64,000 nt of DNA from Vulcanimicrobiota bacterium. Lineage in GTDB: Bacteria > Vulcanimicrobiota > Xenobia > Xenobiales > Xenobiaceae. Numbering within the stretch: position 1 is the first letter of the stretch; each line of letters begins with the position of its first letter. Positions 8,098 through 16,947 of this stretch are shown here, piece after piece. The stretch lies in assembly GCA_944322965.1 (NCBI GenBank), contig CALUQR010000004.1, positions 62,001 to 126,000 of the forward strand, read 5' to 3'. The notes beneath the pieces were generated by a model, which worked only from the letters and a program-made list of their open reading frames with translations, was not told the DNA's origin and did not search any database. A program made the position numbers and the translations under genes.

Positions 8098-10899
8098 CTA
8101 ATCTAACCCCAAATAGCGACCCGTCCAGGAGGCGGGATGGCGGGCCAGATCTTCCGGAGTACCGCAAGCTACAATCTCGCCCCCCCGCTCTCCCCCTTCC
8201 GGCCCCAAATCGATGAGCCAATCGCAGCCGCGAATGACTTCTAAATTGTGCTCAATAATGACCATCGAACTGCCCGCCTCCACTAAGCGCTGTAAGACGG
8301 CCATCAGACGAGAGACATCCTCAAAGTGGAGGCCCGTGGTAGGCTCGTCTAAGATATAGAGCGTGCGCCCCACCGTCCGTTTCGCCAATTCCGTAGCTAA
8401 TTTGACCCGCTGGGCCTCGCCCCCCGATAAGGTCGTAGCCGCCTGCCCCAGACGCAAGTAGCCCAAGCCCACATCGTAGAGGGTCTGCAGGCGGCTCTTG
8501 ATCTTGGGATGGTGCAGGAAGAAATCTAAGGCCTCCTCTACGGTCATCTCCAAGATCTGGGCCACGTTGCGCCCCTTAAAGCGGACCTCCAAAGTCTCGC
8601 GATTGTAGCGCTGGCCGTGACAGACCTCGCAAGGTACGAAGACGTCGGGTAAAAAGTTCATCTCGATCTTTAAGATCCCTTGCCCCTGGCAGGCCTCGCA
8701 GCGCCCGCCCTTGACGTTAAAGGAGAAGCGCCCCGGAGCGTAACCGCGCATCTTGGCCTCGGGAGTAGCCGCCAAGAGGGAACGGATGGCGTCGAAAGCC
8801 CCGGTGTAGGTGACGGGATTAGAGCGCGGGGTGCGCCCGATGGGACTCTGGTCGATAACGATCAACTTATCGATATTCTCTAAACCCTCTATCCGCTGGC
8901 AGCGGCCGGGATTTTCGACTTGCAACCCTAAATGCTGGGCCAAATTCTTGTATAAGACTTCATTGACTAAAGTGCTCTTGCCCGAGCCGGAGACCCCGGT
9001 TACCCCCACCATCATCCCTAAGGGGATGTGGACCTCTAAATCTTTGAGATTATTCTGGGCGCAACCGTAGAGGACCAACTCCTGACCGTTGCCCGGCCGC
9101 CGCTTTAAGGGGCGCTCTACCCGCTTGCGACCGCTCAAATAAGCCCCCGTCAGCGACTGGGGGGCGGCCATAATGTCGGCTAAGCTCCCCTGAGCCACCA
9201 CCCGGCCCCCGTGGATACCCGCCCCCGGCCCAATATCGACGATATGGTCGGCCGCCCGAATCGTCTCCTCGTCGTGCTCCACCACGATTAAGGTATTACC
9301 CAAATCGCGCAGAGAGCGCAAAGTCTCTAAGAGACGCTCATTATCCCGCTGGTGGAGGCCTATAGAGGGCTCGTCTAAGACGTAGAGGACCCCCACTAGC
9401 CCCGAACCGATCTGGGTGGCTAAACGGATGCGCTGGGCCTCGCCCCCCGAGAGGGTGGCCGCCTGACGCCCTAAACTCAGATAATCTAAGCCCACATTAT
9501 TGAGGAAATGGACCCTACCGCGCAACTCGCGCAAGATGAGATTAGCGATAGCCTCCTCCCGGGCGGGCAACTCCAAACCCTCGAGCCACTCCTGGACCTT
9601 ATGTAAAGAGTAATTGCAAAGCGCCGGCAAGGTCGTGCCCCCTACCTCCACCGCCCGGGCCTCGGCCTTTAAGCGGCTCCCCCCGCAGGCGCTACAGGGC
9701 TCCGTCACCCTATAGCGGCCCAACTCCTCTAAAGCCCAATCGGAGTCGCTCTCCTGGTAGCGCTTATCTAAGATGGGCAGAGCCCCGGCAAAGGGAGGCA
9801 AGTAGGGGGAGTCTTTACTCCCATATAAGACTAAATCGCGCTGCGCCGGGGGCAGATCGCGCCAGGGGGTATCTAAGTTAACGTAACCCGCCTCCGCCAG
9901 GCGCTCCAACTGGCTCCAAAACCAGGTCTCGCGCATATGGTAGCGCAAGGAGTGGATGGGCTTACCCCAGGGAGCCAACGCCCCCTCCCGCAAGCTGAGA
10001 CTGGGGTCGGGAACGACCAATTGCAGGTCCAACTTAGAGATAAAGCCTAACCCGGCGCACTCGGGACAGGCGCCGAAGGGGGAGTTAAAGGAGAAGAGGC
10101 GCGGCTCTAAAGCGGCAAAGGAGAGGCCGCAGGGAGGGCAGGCTAAATTTTGGCTATAGAGCTGTTCTCCGCCCGCCAAGTTTTCTAAGATCACTACCCC
10201 CTGCCCCAATTGCAAGGCCAACTCTACCGACTCGGCGATGCGATGGCGGGCGGAGGGTTTGACGCTCACCCTATCGACTACGATCTCAATATTGTGCTGC
10301 ACGTAGCGTTCTAATTGGGGCAGTTCCTCCTCTTCTAAGCGGATCAACTCCCCGTCCACCCGCACTCGGCTGTAGCCTTGGTCTAAAGTCTCGCGCAAGA
10401 GTTTATGGAACTGACCCTTGCGCCCGCGCACTAAGGGGGCCAAGATGTTGAAGCGCGTACCCTCGGGGTGGGCCATAATGGCCTCGACAATCTGGTCTAA
10501 ACTCTGGGGAGCGATCTCCCGCCCGCACTGGGGGCAGTGGGGATGGCCCACCCGGGCGTAGAGGAGGCGCAAGTAGTCGTAGATCTCGGTCACCGTCCCC
10601 ACCGTAGAGCGGGGGTTAGTGGAGGTTCCCTTCTGGTCGATAGAGACCGCAGGAGAGAGGCCCTCTACGCTATCGACGTCCGGTTTATCTAAGCGCCCTA
10701 AAAATTGGCGCGCGTAGGCGGAGAGGGACTCCATATAGCGCCGCCGCCCCTCGGCGTAGATCGTATCAAAGACTAAAGAGGACTTGCCCGAACCGGAAAG
10801 GCCGGTCACGACCGTCAACTTATGGCGGGGCAAGACTAAATCTATATTGCGCAGATTATTTTCGCGCGCCCCTTTGATGATTATCTCTTCTAAGGCCAT
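8098..10899 (-). CDS. uvrA: UvrA, excinuclease ABC subunit A
   Basis: 933 residues, usual length for UvrA, the damage-scanning ATPase of nucleotide excision repair. It has two ABC modules: Walker [10 protein letters not shown] near residue 33 and GVSGSGKST near 635, with signature LSGGEAQR in both halves. The zinc-binding CPQCG region (about 120) and the C-terminal zinc finger CEACQGQG...CEVCHG (about 735-760) needed for DNA damage recognition are intact. The start ATG at 10899 lies inside the end of uvrB (44-bp overlap), so translation is likely coupled. Confidence 0.98.
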   Translation of the reverse strand: MALEEIIIKGARENNLRNIDLVLPRHKLTVVTGLSGSGKSSLVFDTIYAEGRRRYMESLSAYARQFLGRLDKPDVDSVEGLSPAVSIDQKGTSTNPRSTVGTVTEIYDYLRLLYARVGHPHCPQCGREIAPQSLDQIVEAIMAHPEGTRFNILAPLVRGRKGQFHKLLRETLDQGYSRVRVDGELIRLEEEELPQLERYVQHNIEIVVDRVSVKPSARHRIAESVELALQLGQGVVILENLAGGEQLYSQNLACPPCGLSFAALEPRLFSFNSPFGACPECAGLGFISKLDLQLVVPDPSLSLREGALAPWGKPIHSLRYHMRETWFWSQLERLAEAGYVNLDTPWRDLPPAQRDLVLYGSKDSPYLPPFAGALPILDKRYQESDSDWALEELGRYRVTEPCSACGGSRLKAEARAVEVGGTTLPALCNYSLHKVQEWLEGLELPAREEAIANLILRELRGRVHFLNNVGLDYLSLGRQAATLSGGEAQRIRLATQIGSGLVGVLYVLDEPSIGLHQRDNERLLETLRSLRDLGNTLIVVEHDEETIRAADHIVDIGPGAGIHGGRVVAQGSLADIMAAPQSLTGAYLSGRKRVERPLKRRPGNGQELVLYGCAQNNLKDLEVHIPLGMMVGVTGVSGSGKSTLVNEVLYKNLAQHLGLQVENPGRCQRIEGLENIDKLIVIDQSPIGRTPRSNPVTYTGAFDAIRSLLAATPEAKMRGYAPGRFSFNVKGGRCEACQGQGILKIEMNFLPDVFVPCEVCHGQRYNRETLEVRFKGRNVAQILEMTVEEALDFFLHHPKIKSRLQTLYDVGLGYLRLGQAATTLSGGEAQRVKLATELAKRTVGRTLYILDEPTTGLHFEDVSRLMAVLQRLVEAGSSMVIIEHNLEVIRGCDWLIDLGPEGGERGGEIVACGTPEDLARHPASWTGRYLGLD

Positions 10900-13039
10900 C
10901 TGTTCTCCTCTGATCCCTCCCCTTGGGCCGCCCTCGGCGGGGCGTCTCCCCCATCTGCTCGGCCAGTTCCAAGGCGGCCGCTACCGGCATCCCCTCCAAG
11001 ACGCTCTGGAGTTGGCGCTTGAGCGAATACATCTGGTCGCGCAAGGCGGCCGCCGTCTCAAATTCCATATCTTGGGCGGCCTGCAACATGGCCCCCTCTA
11101 CTTGGCTAATGAGTTGGCGCAACTCCTCTATTCCCAGCTGGGCTCGCTGCTCGGAGTCTAAGATAGGGGCCAAACTGGAGGAAGCTTCCCGCTTAGAGCT
11201 ACCCTCCTCCCCGCGCGGGGCGGGCGCCCCCACCATCCCCAAAATATCTTTAATAGCCTTATGGACCGTCTGGGGCTCGATATGGTGCTCACGGTTATAG
11301 GCCAACTGGATGGACCGCCGCCGGGCGGTCTCTTCGATAGCCCGCTCCATCGACTGGGTCACTTGGTCGGCATAGAGGATCACCCTCCCGCTCACGTTGC
11401 GAGCCGCGCGCCCTATAGTCTGGATGAGACTAGTCGTAGAGCGCAAGAAGCCTTCTTTATCGGCGTCGAGAATGGCCACCAGAGAGACTTCGGGCAAGTC
11501 TAAACCCTCGCGCAAGAGGTTGATACCTACCAAGACGTCAAAATGGCCCAGACGCAAGTCGCGCAAGATCTCGATGCGCTCTAAAGTATCGATCTCAGAG
11601 TGCAAGTAACGGACCCTGATATTGAGGCCGGTCAGATACTCCGTCAGCTCCTCGGCCATCTTCTTAGTGAGAGTAGTCACCAATACCCGCTCCTGGCGGG
11701 CGCTGCGTTCGCGGATCTCGCCTACCAGATCTTCGATCTGGCCCGCTATGGGACGGACCACGACCTCGGGATCGACTAAACCGGTGGGCCTAATAATCTG
11801 CTCGACGATGAGGGTCGAATGTTCCAACTCAAAGGGGCCGGGGGTAGCGCTCATAAAGACCACCTGGCCCACCTTCTGCCAGAACTCATCTAAGGAGAGG
11901 GGGCGATTGTCGTAGGCGGAGGGTAGGCGGAAACCGTATTTGACTAAGGTATCTTTGCGGGCCCTATCTCCAGCCAACATCCCCTTAAGCTGGGGCACGG
12001 CTACGTGGGACTCGTCGATAAAGACCACAAAGTCGCGCGGGAAATAGTCTAAGAGGGTGTAGGGGGGCTCCCCCGCCTGGCGGCCCGTCAGATGGCGCGA
12101 GTAATTCTCAATCCCGTTGCAGTAGCCTAGCTCCTCTAAAACCTCTAAGTCGTAAAGGGTGCGCTGCTCTAAACGCTGGGCCTCTAAGAGCTTGCCCTCG
12201 GAGCGCAACTCGACTAGACGCTCTTCCAACTCTTGGCGGATAGAATTTAGGGCCTGTGCCATCTTGTCGCCCGGCAAGACGTAAGCTTTAGCGGGACAGA
12301 TGACGATCCGCTCGGGGGTAGCTACCACCTCTAAGGTGAGGGGATCTAAAGCGCTCATGCGCTCGACCTCTTCCCCAAAGAATTCGATGCGGTAGACGCG
12401 CTCTTCATCGACGGGATGGATCTCTAAGACCTCTCCCTTAAAGCGGAAGGTCCCGTAATCGAGAATATCGGTACGCTGATAGTACATCTCGATCAAGCGG
12501 CGCAAGAGCCACTCGCGATCGAACTCTTCGCCGGGGCGGAAGACTAAGAGCATAAACTTATAATCTTCGGGATTCCCTAAACCGTAGATACAGGAGACGG
12601 AAGCCACGCAGAGCGTATCGCGGCGCTGCATCGCGGCCTGAATGGCCGAATGGCGCAGGCGGTCGATCTCGGCGTTGAGGGCGGAATCCTTTTCGATGTA
12701 ACTATCCGTCTGGGGGATATAAGCTTCAGGCTGGTAGTAATCGAAGTAGGAGACGAAATACTCGACCGCATTCTCCGGAAAGAACTCGCGAAACTCAGCC
12801 GCCAACTGGGCCGCCAAGGTCTTATTGGGACTAATCACCAAAGCGGGGCGATTGAGGCGGGCGATAACCGAAGCTATAGTAAAGGTCTTGCCCGTACCGG
12901 TAGCCCCCAAGAGGGTAGTAAAGCGGCGGCCGCTCTCTATACTGCGCGTTAAACTCTCAATCGCTTGGGGCTGATCGCCCCGCGCGGGGAAGGGCGAGCG
13001 CAACTGGAAGGGTATAGCGTTCTGCTCCATAGCCTCCAA
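10856..13039 (-). CDS. uvrB: UvrB, excinuclease ABC subunit B
   Basis: 727 residues. UvrB is the helicase-like subunit that receives damaged DNA from UvrA and recruits UvrC. Visible: RGDQPQAI (Q motif), Walker [13 protein letters not shown], the beta-hairpin region [16 protein letters not shown], helicase motifs DESHV and QTIGRAARN, and a C-terminal UVR motif ([15 protein letters not shown]). The last 35 residues or so are basic and run into the uvrA start (44-bp overlap). The start is ambiguous: TTG at 13039 has GGAGG 9 bp upstream, while ATG at 13030 is an alternative. uvrC is not in the window. Confidence 0.98.
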   Translation of the reverse strand: MEAMEQNAIPFQLRSPFPARGDQPQAIESLTRSIESGRRFTTLLGATGTGKTFTIASVIARLNRPALVISPNKTLAAQLAAEFREFFPENAVEYFVSYFDYYQPEAYIPQTDSYIEKDSALNAEIDRLRHSAIQAAMQRRDTLCVASVSCIYGLGNPEDYKFMLLVFRPGEEFDREWLLRRLIEMYYQRTDILDYGTFRFKGEVLEIHPVDEERVYRIEFFGEEVERMSALDPLTLEVVATPERIVICPAKAYVLPGDKMAQALNSIRQELEERLVELRSEGKLLEAQRLEQRTLYDLEVLEELGYCNGIENYSRHLTGRQAGEPPYTLLDYFPRDFVVFIDESHVAVPQLKGMLAGDRARKDTLVKYGFRLPSAYDNRPLSLDEFWQKVGQVVFMSATPGPFELEHSTLIVEQIIRPTGLVDPEVVVRPIAGQIEDLVGEIRERSARQERVLVTTLTKKMAEELTEYLTGLNIRVRYLHSEIDTLERIEILRDLRLGHFDVLVGINLLREGLDLPEVSLVAILDADKEGFLRSTTSLIQTIGRAARNVSGRVILYADQVTQSMERAIEETARRRSIQLAYNREHHIEPQTVHKAIKDILGMVGAPAPRGEEGSSKREASSSLAPILDSEQRAQLGIEELRQLISQVEGAMLQAAQDMEFETAAALRDQMYSLKRQLQSVLEGMPVAAALELAEQMGETPRRGRPKGRDQRRTDGLRRDNHQRGARK

Positions 13040-13065
13040 TTTTAGCGACCTCCACCCGCCAAGGC

Positions 13066-13097
13066 AATAAAAAATGACCCTTCAAGCTCTGAAGGGC
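13066..13097 (-). terminator. Intrinsic terminator after the RTX-repeat gene
   Basis: On the minus strand CCCTTCA-GAGCT-TGAAGGG is followed by TCATTTTTTATT, a stem of 7 bp with a T-run. It lies between the RTX gene stop (13131) and the uvrB start, separating the two transcripts. Confidence 0.75.
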
Positions 13098-13130
13098 CAT
13101 AGGCTCCTAGCTTAGAGGCGCTCCTCCTAA

Positions 13131-13871
13131 CTAGCCGTGGGAGATAATATAACCGTTCTGGTAGACGGAATCGACCTCCGCCTGGCCGTCGGCATCGTCG
13201 CCATGACCGGTATGGAGCACATCCTGACCCCAACCGCCGCGCAAAAGATCGGGCGCCTTATCGTCCGCCGGAGCGCGCAGACCGCCATAGATCATATCGT
13301 CGCCGCCGCCGCCATAGAGCTGGTCGGCCCCTAAACCGCCGATGAGCGTATCGGAACCGCCAATCTCGCGCAAGATCTGACGGGGCCGGAAGTCGCCAAA
13401 GATGAGATCGCGGCCGCCATTGCCGGCCACGAAGTCGTTGCCCATGCCGCCCACTAAGATGTCGTCGCCCGCGCCGCCGCGGATATTATCGTTACCCGTC
13501 CCGGCCGCCACGTGTAAAGGCAAGTCCACCTTGCCCTTAGTGGAAACCTTGTCGTCGCCCGCGCCGGTGGCGATGATGAGACCCTTAGCCTCCTCGGAAG
13601 AGAAGACGTGGCGCTGGCCGTTCATATCGACTACCAGATTGTCGCCCTCTTGGCTAACGGCCACCTGGTCGCCGCCGGGAGTACCTACCAAAACGGTGAG
13701 ATCTTTCTCTTTGCAAGCCCCTCTGTCTATCAGACTGTCCGCCACATCGTGGACGCCGACTCCGAAGACGTCCAAGCCCTTCAGCGCCGCCTGCCCCTGC
13801 TCAACGGTCATATCACAGACCGGCAGCTCCACAGGCGCGCTAAACATACTGGGAAGGGAAGAAATATTCAT
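13131..13871 (-). CDS. Small RTX/hemolysin-type calcium-binding repeat protein
   Basis: 246 residues with glycine-aspartate nonapeptide repeats between about 103 and 220: GAGDD, GTGNDNI, GGAGDDILV, GGMGNDFVAG, GGLGADQLYG, GGGGDDMIYG, GGWGQDVLH, GHGDDADG. Such repeats form a calcium-loaded parallel beta-roll in exported proteins. There is no Sec signal peptide. RTX proteins normally leave by a type I system using a C-terminal signal, but no type I ABC transporter or fusion protein gene is adjacent. It is unusually short and has no toxin, lipase or protease domain; residues 20-100 are unassigned. The N-terminus (MNISSLPSMFS) matches that of three other proteins in the window at the same positions. 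ATG at 13871 follows AGGAGG by 12 bp. Own terminator at 13066-13097. Confidence 0.85.
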   Translation of the reverse strand: MNISSLPSMFSAPVELPVCDMTVEQGQAALKGLDVFGVGVHDVADSLIDRGACKEKDLTVLVGTPGGDQVAVSQEGDNLVVDMNGQRHVFSSEEAKGLIIATGAGDDKVSTKGKVDLPLHVAAGTGNDNIRGGAGDDILVGGMGNDFVAGNGGRDLIFGDFRPRQILREIGGSDTLIGGLGADQLYGGGGDDMIYGGLRAPADDKAPDLLRGGWGQDVLHTGHGDDADGQAEVDSVYQNGYIISHG

Positions 13872-13988
13872 AAAATTAATAAGCCTCCTGGCCCCTCGCC
13901 CCTAAGTTATAAATCCTTAATCTGTTCCCTATACTAAGCCAAAAATACTCCCCACATATTGCCTTTTTTTTAAATTTCAGACTTAATC
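13872..13988. other. AT-rich gap upstream of the RTX gene
   Basis: Leader region of the RTX gene, including runs of T and A around 13960-13975. I see a ribosome binding site but no convincing -35/-10 pair and no small ORF with support. Confidence 0.5.
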
Positions 13989-14376
13989 TAATTCGGAATG
14001 CGTAATTCGGAATTAAAGGGCGCTTGTTAATGGCTTGGCGGATCCGAAAATAGCTAGTCTTCTGGAAGAATCGCTGGCAGTTTCACTGCCTTCTTGGGAC
14101 TTTGGTTTTGCGCTTTGATTCGGACGTCCAGATCTTTATTTGTGTCCTGTTCTCTGATAAAGGTCTTTAGAGTGCTTGTCCAATTGGACCGCGGCGCGCC
14201 CCGCGCCGCACATCTCTTACGATTTTCTCCCAAGCCAAGTGCCTATCGGAATCAGCAAGCCATTAAGTCCCCGCCACCTCGCCTCTAAGTCACCGCCAAA
14301 GCTAACGTTAAAGCCATAACCTCACCCCCAGCCGCGCACCCCCAATTACGAATTACGAATTCCTAATTCCGAATTT
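13989..14376. repeat. Composite interspersed repeat, copy A
   Basis: About 388 bp. The left flank (13989-14016) and right flank (14341-14376) are made of iterated AATTCGGAAT / ATTCCGAATT words in inverted orientation. The body has two halves, each found again at 21194-22062. Half L contains GGCAGTTTCACTGCC (itself a small hairpin), GGTCTTTAG and TTGTCCAATTGGACCGC. Half R contains CAAGCCAAG, TCACCGCC and AAAGCTAACG. No transposase or credible ORF is present. It looks like a non-autonomous, MITE-like element or a structured intergenic repeat; which one cannot be decided by eye. Confidence 0.7.
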
Positions 14377-14434
14377 TTCTCTTTGCAACACTCTTTGCCG
14401 CCTAAAGCGGCAAAGAGTGTTGCAAAGAGAAAAA
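14374..14434. repeat. Perfect 28-bp inverted repeat upstream of the tRNA cluster
   Basis: Arms 14374-14401 and 14407-14434 are perfect reverse complements around a 5-nt loop (CTAAA). The arms contain TCTCTTTGCAACACTC and GAGTGTTGCAAAGAGA. The outer ends are T5/A5, as in a bidirectional terminator. The right arm also carries the TTGCAA that acts as -35 for the tRNA promoter. It begins inside the right flank of repeat copy A. Confidence 0.9.
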
Positions 14435-14448
14435 ACTTATGCTACAAT
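14420..14448 (+). promoter_or_regulatory. Promoter of the tRNA cluster
   Basis: TTGCAA (14420-14425), 17-bp spacer, TACAAT (14443-14448), with TG at 14440-14441 giving an extended -10. It lies 14 bp before the first tRNA gene. The -35 hexamer lies within the right arm of the 28-bp inverted repeat. Confidence 0.75.
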
Positions 14449-14461
14449 GCTCCGGCCAGAG

Positions 14462-14537
14462 GGGCCCATAGCTCAGCGGTTAGAGCAGTTGGCTCATAAC
14501 TAATTGGTCCCTGGTTCGAACCCAGGTGGGCCCACCA
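14462..14537 (+). tRNA. tRNA with CAT anticodon (elongator Met or Ile2)
   Basis: Acceptor arms GGGCCCA / TGGGCCC, discriminator A and encoded CCA. D-arm GCTC...GAGC, anticodon loop CTCATAA and T-arm CCTGG-TTCGAAC-CCAGG are all present. The anticodon stem GTTGG/CTAAT has two G-U pairs. CAT can read AUG (Met) or, after lysidine modification, AUA (Ile2). It is not an initiator type, since the first acceptor pair is formed and the anticodon stem lacks three consecutive G-C pairs. The TTGGTCCCTGG context resembles some Ile2 tRNAs, but I cannot decide. Confidence 0.93.
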
Positions 14538-14566
14538 CAATTGTCTGGCGTAGAAAAAGTAGATGT

Positions 14567-14643
14567 GGCCCGGTGGTCTAGCGGTTTAGGACGCTGGCCT
14601 TTCAAGCCGGAGATCGCGGGTTCGATTCCCGTCCGGGCTACCA
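14567..14643 (+). tRNA. tRNA-Glu (TTC)
   Basis: Acceptor GGCCCGG pairs with CCGGGCT (one G-U pair), anticodon loop CTTTCAA, T-arm GCGGG-TTCGATT-CCCGT, encoded CCA. Second gene of the three-tRNA transcript, 29 bp after the first. Confidence 0.95.
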
Positions 14644-14708
14644 ATATACTTAGAGGGGAAGTTCTCTTGTGTTTAGAATTCCTGGTGCAAGCGGACTCCT
14701 TCTTTTTT

Positions 14709-14785
14709 GGACGAGTAGCTCAGTTGGTTAGAGCACCTGCCTTACAAGCAGGGGGTCGGCGGTTCGAGTCCGTTCTCGTCCACCA
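14709..14785 (+). tRNA. tRNA-Val (TAC)
   Basis: Acceptor GGACGAG / CTCGTCC, D-arm GCTC...GAGC, anticodon loop CTTACAA, T-loop TTCGAGT, encoded CCA. Third gene of the cluster, 65 bp after tRNA-Glu. Confidence 0.95.
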
Positions 14786-14791
14786 CTAAAG

Positions 14792-14824
14792 TTCGGTCGC
14801 TTCAGTTAGGGGCCGGGCTTTTTT
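14792..14824 (+). terminator. Probable terminator of the tRNA cluster
   Basis: TTCGGTC can pair with GGCCGGG (7 bp including G-U pairs) across a 12-nt loop, followed within two bases by a run of six T. It lies 7 bp after tRNA-Val and before the mtnP leader. Confidence 0.5.
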
Positions 14825-14850
14825 ATTAGTCTCGGTTGGAGGTCTTTAGC

Positions 14851-15642
14851 GTGTCCAATTCTCACTTACCCCAAGCGGAGATTGGGGTCTTTGGCGGTTC
14901 CGGTTTCTATTCGCTGCAGGACGGTTGTCAGAGCGTGGCTATCGATACCCCTTACGGCGCCCCTAGCGATCGTCTCTCTTTGGTAGAGATCGCGGGCAAG
15001 CGGGTGGCCTTCTTACCGCGTCACGGAGCGGACCACCATTTAGCGCCCTCCCAGATCCCTTATAGAGCCAACATTTGGGCCATGCAGGCCTTGGGGGTCA
15101 AGACGATTATCGGCCCTTGTGCGGCAGGTAGCCTGCAATTAGAGGTCAAGCCGGGCAGTTTTGTGATCTGCGACCAGTATGTCGATCGCACTTGGGGGCG
15201 AGCGGATACTTTCTTTGAGGGTCCCAACGTAGTCCATCTGGCCGGAGCCGAGCCTTACTGTCCTACTCTGCGTTCTTTGGCGGTCTCTTGCGCTAAGGAG
15301 TTGGGGATTGAGGTCCACGAGCGGGGCACGATGGTCGTCATCCAGGGCCCGCGCTTTTCGACTAAGGCGGAGAGCGACTGGTTCAAGAGTATGGGTTGGA
15401 CGGTAGTCAATATGACCGGCTATCCCGAGGCCTATTTAGCTCGCGAGAAGGGCATCTGTTACGTCAATATCTCGCTTATTACCGATTACGACGCGGGTAT
15501 AGCCGGGGTGGCGGAGGCGGTCTCCAGCGCGGAAGTCTTCCAGGTCTTTAAAGCTAATAACCATAAGGTCCGCGATCTCATCTACAAGATGATCGCCCAC
15601 ATAGAGCCCGGGGCCCCCTGTTACTGTCGGGAGCCCCATTAG
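14851..15642 (+). CDS. mtnP: S-methyl-5'-thioadenosine phosphorylase
   Basis: 263 residues of the PNP/MTAP family. It cleaves methylthioadenosine with phosphate to adenine and methylthioribose-1-phosphate in methionine salvage and polyamine by-product recycling. Motifs: GVFGGSGFY near the N-terminus (phosphate loop), PRHGADHHLAPSQIPYRAN (MTAP-type signature), GTMVVIQGPRFSTKAES, and NMTGYPEAYLAREKGICY (base and ribose site). I choose GTG at 14851 because GGAGG lies 8 bp upstream; the longer TTG start at 14836 would place that site inside the coding region. Hypoxanthine- or guanosine-preferring relatives cannot be fully excluded. It converges with the SLH gene, 27 bp apart. Confidence 0.93.
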   Translation: MSNSHLPQAEIGVFGGSGFYSLQDGCQSVAIDTPYGAPSDRLSLVEIAGKRVAFLPRHGADHHLAPSQIPYRANIWAMQALGVKTIIGPCAAGSLQLEVKPGSFVICDQYVDRTWGRADTFFEGPNVVHLAGAEPYCPTLRSLAVSCAKELGIEVHERGTMVVIQGPRFSTKAESDWFKSMGWTVVNMTGYPEAYLAREKGICYVNISLITDYDAGIAGVAEAVSSAEVFQVFKANNHKVRDLIYKMIAHIEPGAPCYCREPH

Positions 15643-15669
15643 GCGGTAGTCCTCAAGTTAAAGACTCTC

Positions 15670-16842
15670 TCACTCCACTTTGAAGGTCGAGGTGGGGTGG
15701 GAGGGGATAGAGTTCTTGAGATTCTGGACGATACGCATGGCGATGAGCAGGGCCTGTTCGCGGGTGGCGTTGGCCCAGCCCCATTTCTCCTCTTGGGGGG
15801 TGAGGTTGCGGGGAGCGAAGCGGTTGCCCTCTAAGCCGCGCAGGATCTTACAAGCTACCATAAAGTGGACGCTCTGGCGGGCCCAGGGCGAGATAGCCTC
15901 CTCATCGGCGAAGGGCTGGGGTTGGGGGAACTCCAGAGTATAGTAGGAGTCGGTAGCTAAGCTCCAATCGAGAAGGGCAACTTTTTTGAAGACTCGGGTG
16001 AGCATAGTAGCCGCCTGTTCGCGGTTGAGGATCGCTTGGGGGGAGTAGGTAGTGGGGGAGGTCCCTTCAACGGCCCCCAGATGGTAGGCTTTGAGGACGT
16101 CGGGGTCCTGGCAATCGCGGAAGGGATTATCGACCGGCTCGATAGCTTGGCGCCCGGAGAGGGCTTCGTAGAGGCGCACGCAGATAGCGGCAAATTCGGC
16201 CCGGTTGATAGCTTTAGTGAGGTCGGCTCCCTGCAGGACGGGGGGAATGAGATTATTCTTCTCCGCTTCGAAAAGGTCCCCTTGGGCCCAGTCGGAGGCC
16301 TTCTGCCAACTAAATTGGGAGCGCGGAATAGAGAATTTAAAGGGCTGGTCGGGCATACTCTTATGGTGTAAGGTCCCGGCGGGGATGTCGAAGTCGACGG
16401 CGTAATCGCCCCCCTCGGCGAAGGCGTAGGGGTCGTCCCCTTTATAGAAGCCCAGGACGAGACTAGCGTAGTGGGGTCCGGGTCCCGCCTCTCCCACCTC
16501 CCCTTGGCGGGGCTGGGCGGCCTCTAAGATGCGACATTCTACCCCAGCTACGGGCCGATAGGTCCCTTGGAGGTCGGCTTTGAGGAGCCGCGTCCCTTGG
16601 GGCGCTTGGGGATCGGGCAGCGTGAAAAAATCGCCTTCGTTGAGGTAGGTGACGGTCAGGGTCTGGCTGGCTCCATCCCAAGTGACTTGGACCCCATTAT
16701 TAGAGGTTTGAGCTTCGTCGACGCTGAGTTCATAATTCCCGATCTGGTAGCTCGTTTGGGCCGGCAGGGGGGACAAGCCTAAGCTGAGGAAGAGCCCTAA
16801 AGAGATCCCCCAGAGCGCCCCGCGGCGGAATGTGATGCGCAT
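15670..16842 (-). CDS. Exported protein with C-terminal S-layer homology domains
   Basis: 390 residues with a signal peptide (GALWGISLGLFLSLGLSPLPAQ). Residues about 25-190 form an unassigned beta-rich region (TSYQIGNYELSVDEAQ...). The C-terminal half has SLH-type repeats: LTKAINRAEFAAICVRLYEAL, LNREQAATMLTRVFKK, and WARQSVHFMVACKILRG followed by TREQALLIAMRIVQN. SLH domains bind cell-wall polymers, or in diderms such as Deinococcus and cyanobacteria tether the outer membrane to peptidoglycan. That supports an envelope-anchoring role. ATG at 16842 with GGGAGG upstream. Single gene between convergent mtnP and upstream glnS. Confidence 0.85.
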   Translation of the reverse strand: MRITFRRGALWGISLGLFLSLGLSPLPAQTSYQIGNYELSVDEAQTSNNGVQVTWDGASQTLTVTYLNEGDFFTLPDPQAPQGTRLLKADLQGTYRPVAGVECRILEAAQPRQGEVGEAGPGPHYASLVLGFYKGDDPYAFAEGGDYAVDFDIPAGTLHHKSMPDQPFKFSIPRSQFSWQKASDWAQGDLFEAEKNNLIPPVLQGADLTKAINRAEFAAICVRLYEALSGRQAIEPVDNPFRDCQDPDVLKAYHLGAVEGTSPTTYSPQAILNREQAATMLTRVFKKVALLDWSLATDSYYTLEFPQPQPFADEEAISPWARQSVHFMVACKILRGLEGNRFAPRNLTPQEEKWGWANATREQALLIAMRIVQNLKNSIPSHPTSTFKVE

Positions 16843-16947
16843 AAATACCTCCCGAAAAGAGCGGAAGAGGCGATCGGAGCTCTTTAATAAGGGCTCTAAT
16901 CACCTCCTCTTAGCTATAAGTGTAGAGTTAGAGGGTCGTTAGGCCTT
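16843..16947 (-). other. Leader between glnS and the SLH gene
   Basis: 105 bp. It contains GAGC...GCTC around AATAAGG and an additional GAGGAGGTG sequence well upstream of the real start. No clear terminator for glnS was seen. Confidence 0.35.

Noticed and set aside
7433-8221. Longer version of the fifth exported protein starting inside uvrA
   Set aside because: The extra 48 residues are an Arg/Gly-rich shadow of uvrA; ATG at 8077 has a ribosome binding site and begins a signal peptide.
10856-10899. Possible frameshift or assembly error at the uvrB-uvrA overlap
   Set aside because: Both frames are full length with normal ends and a plausible start. A 44-bp overlap is compatible with translational coupling.
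13402-13905. 167-codon open frame opposite the RTX gene
   Set aside because: Pro/Ser-rich shadow of glycine-aspartate repeats. The RTX repeats on the minus strand are unmistakable.
14526-14789. 87-codon open frame across the tRNA genes
   Set aside because: It runs through two complete tRNA genes, so it cannot be a normal coding sequence.
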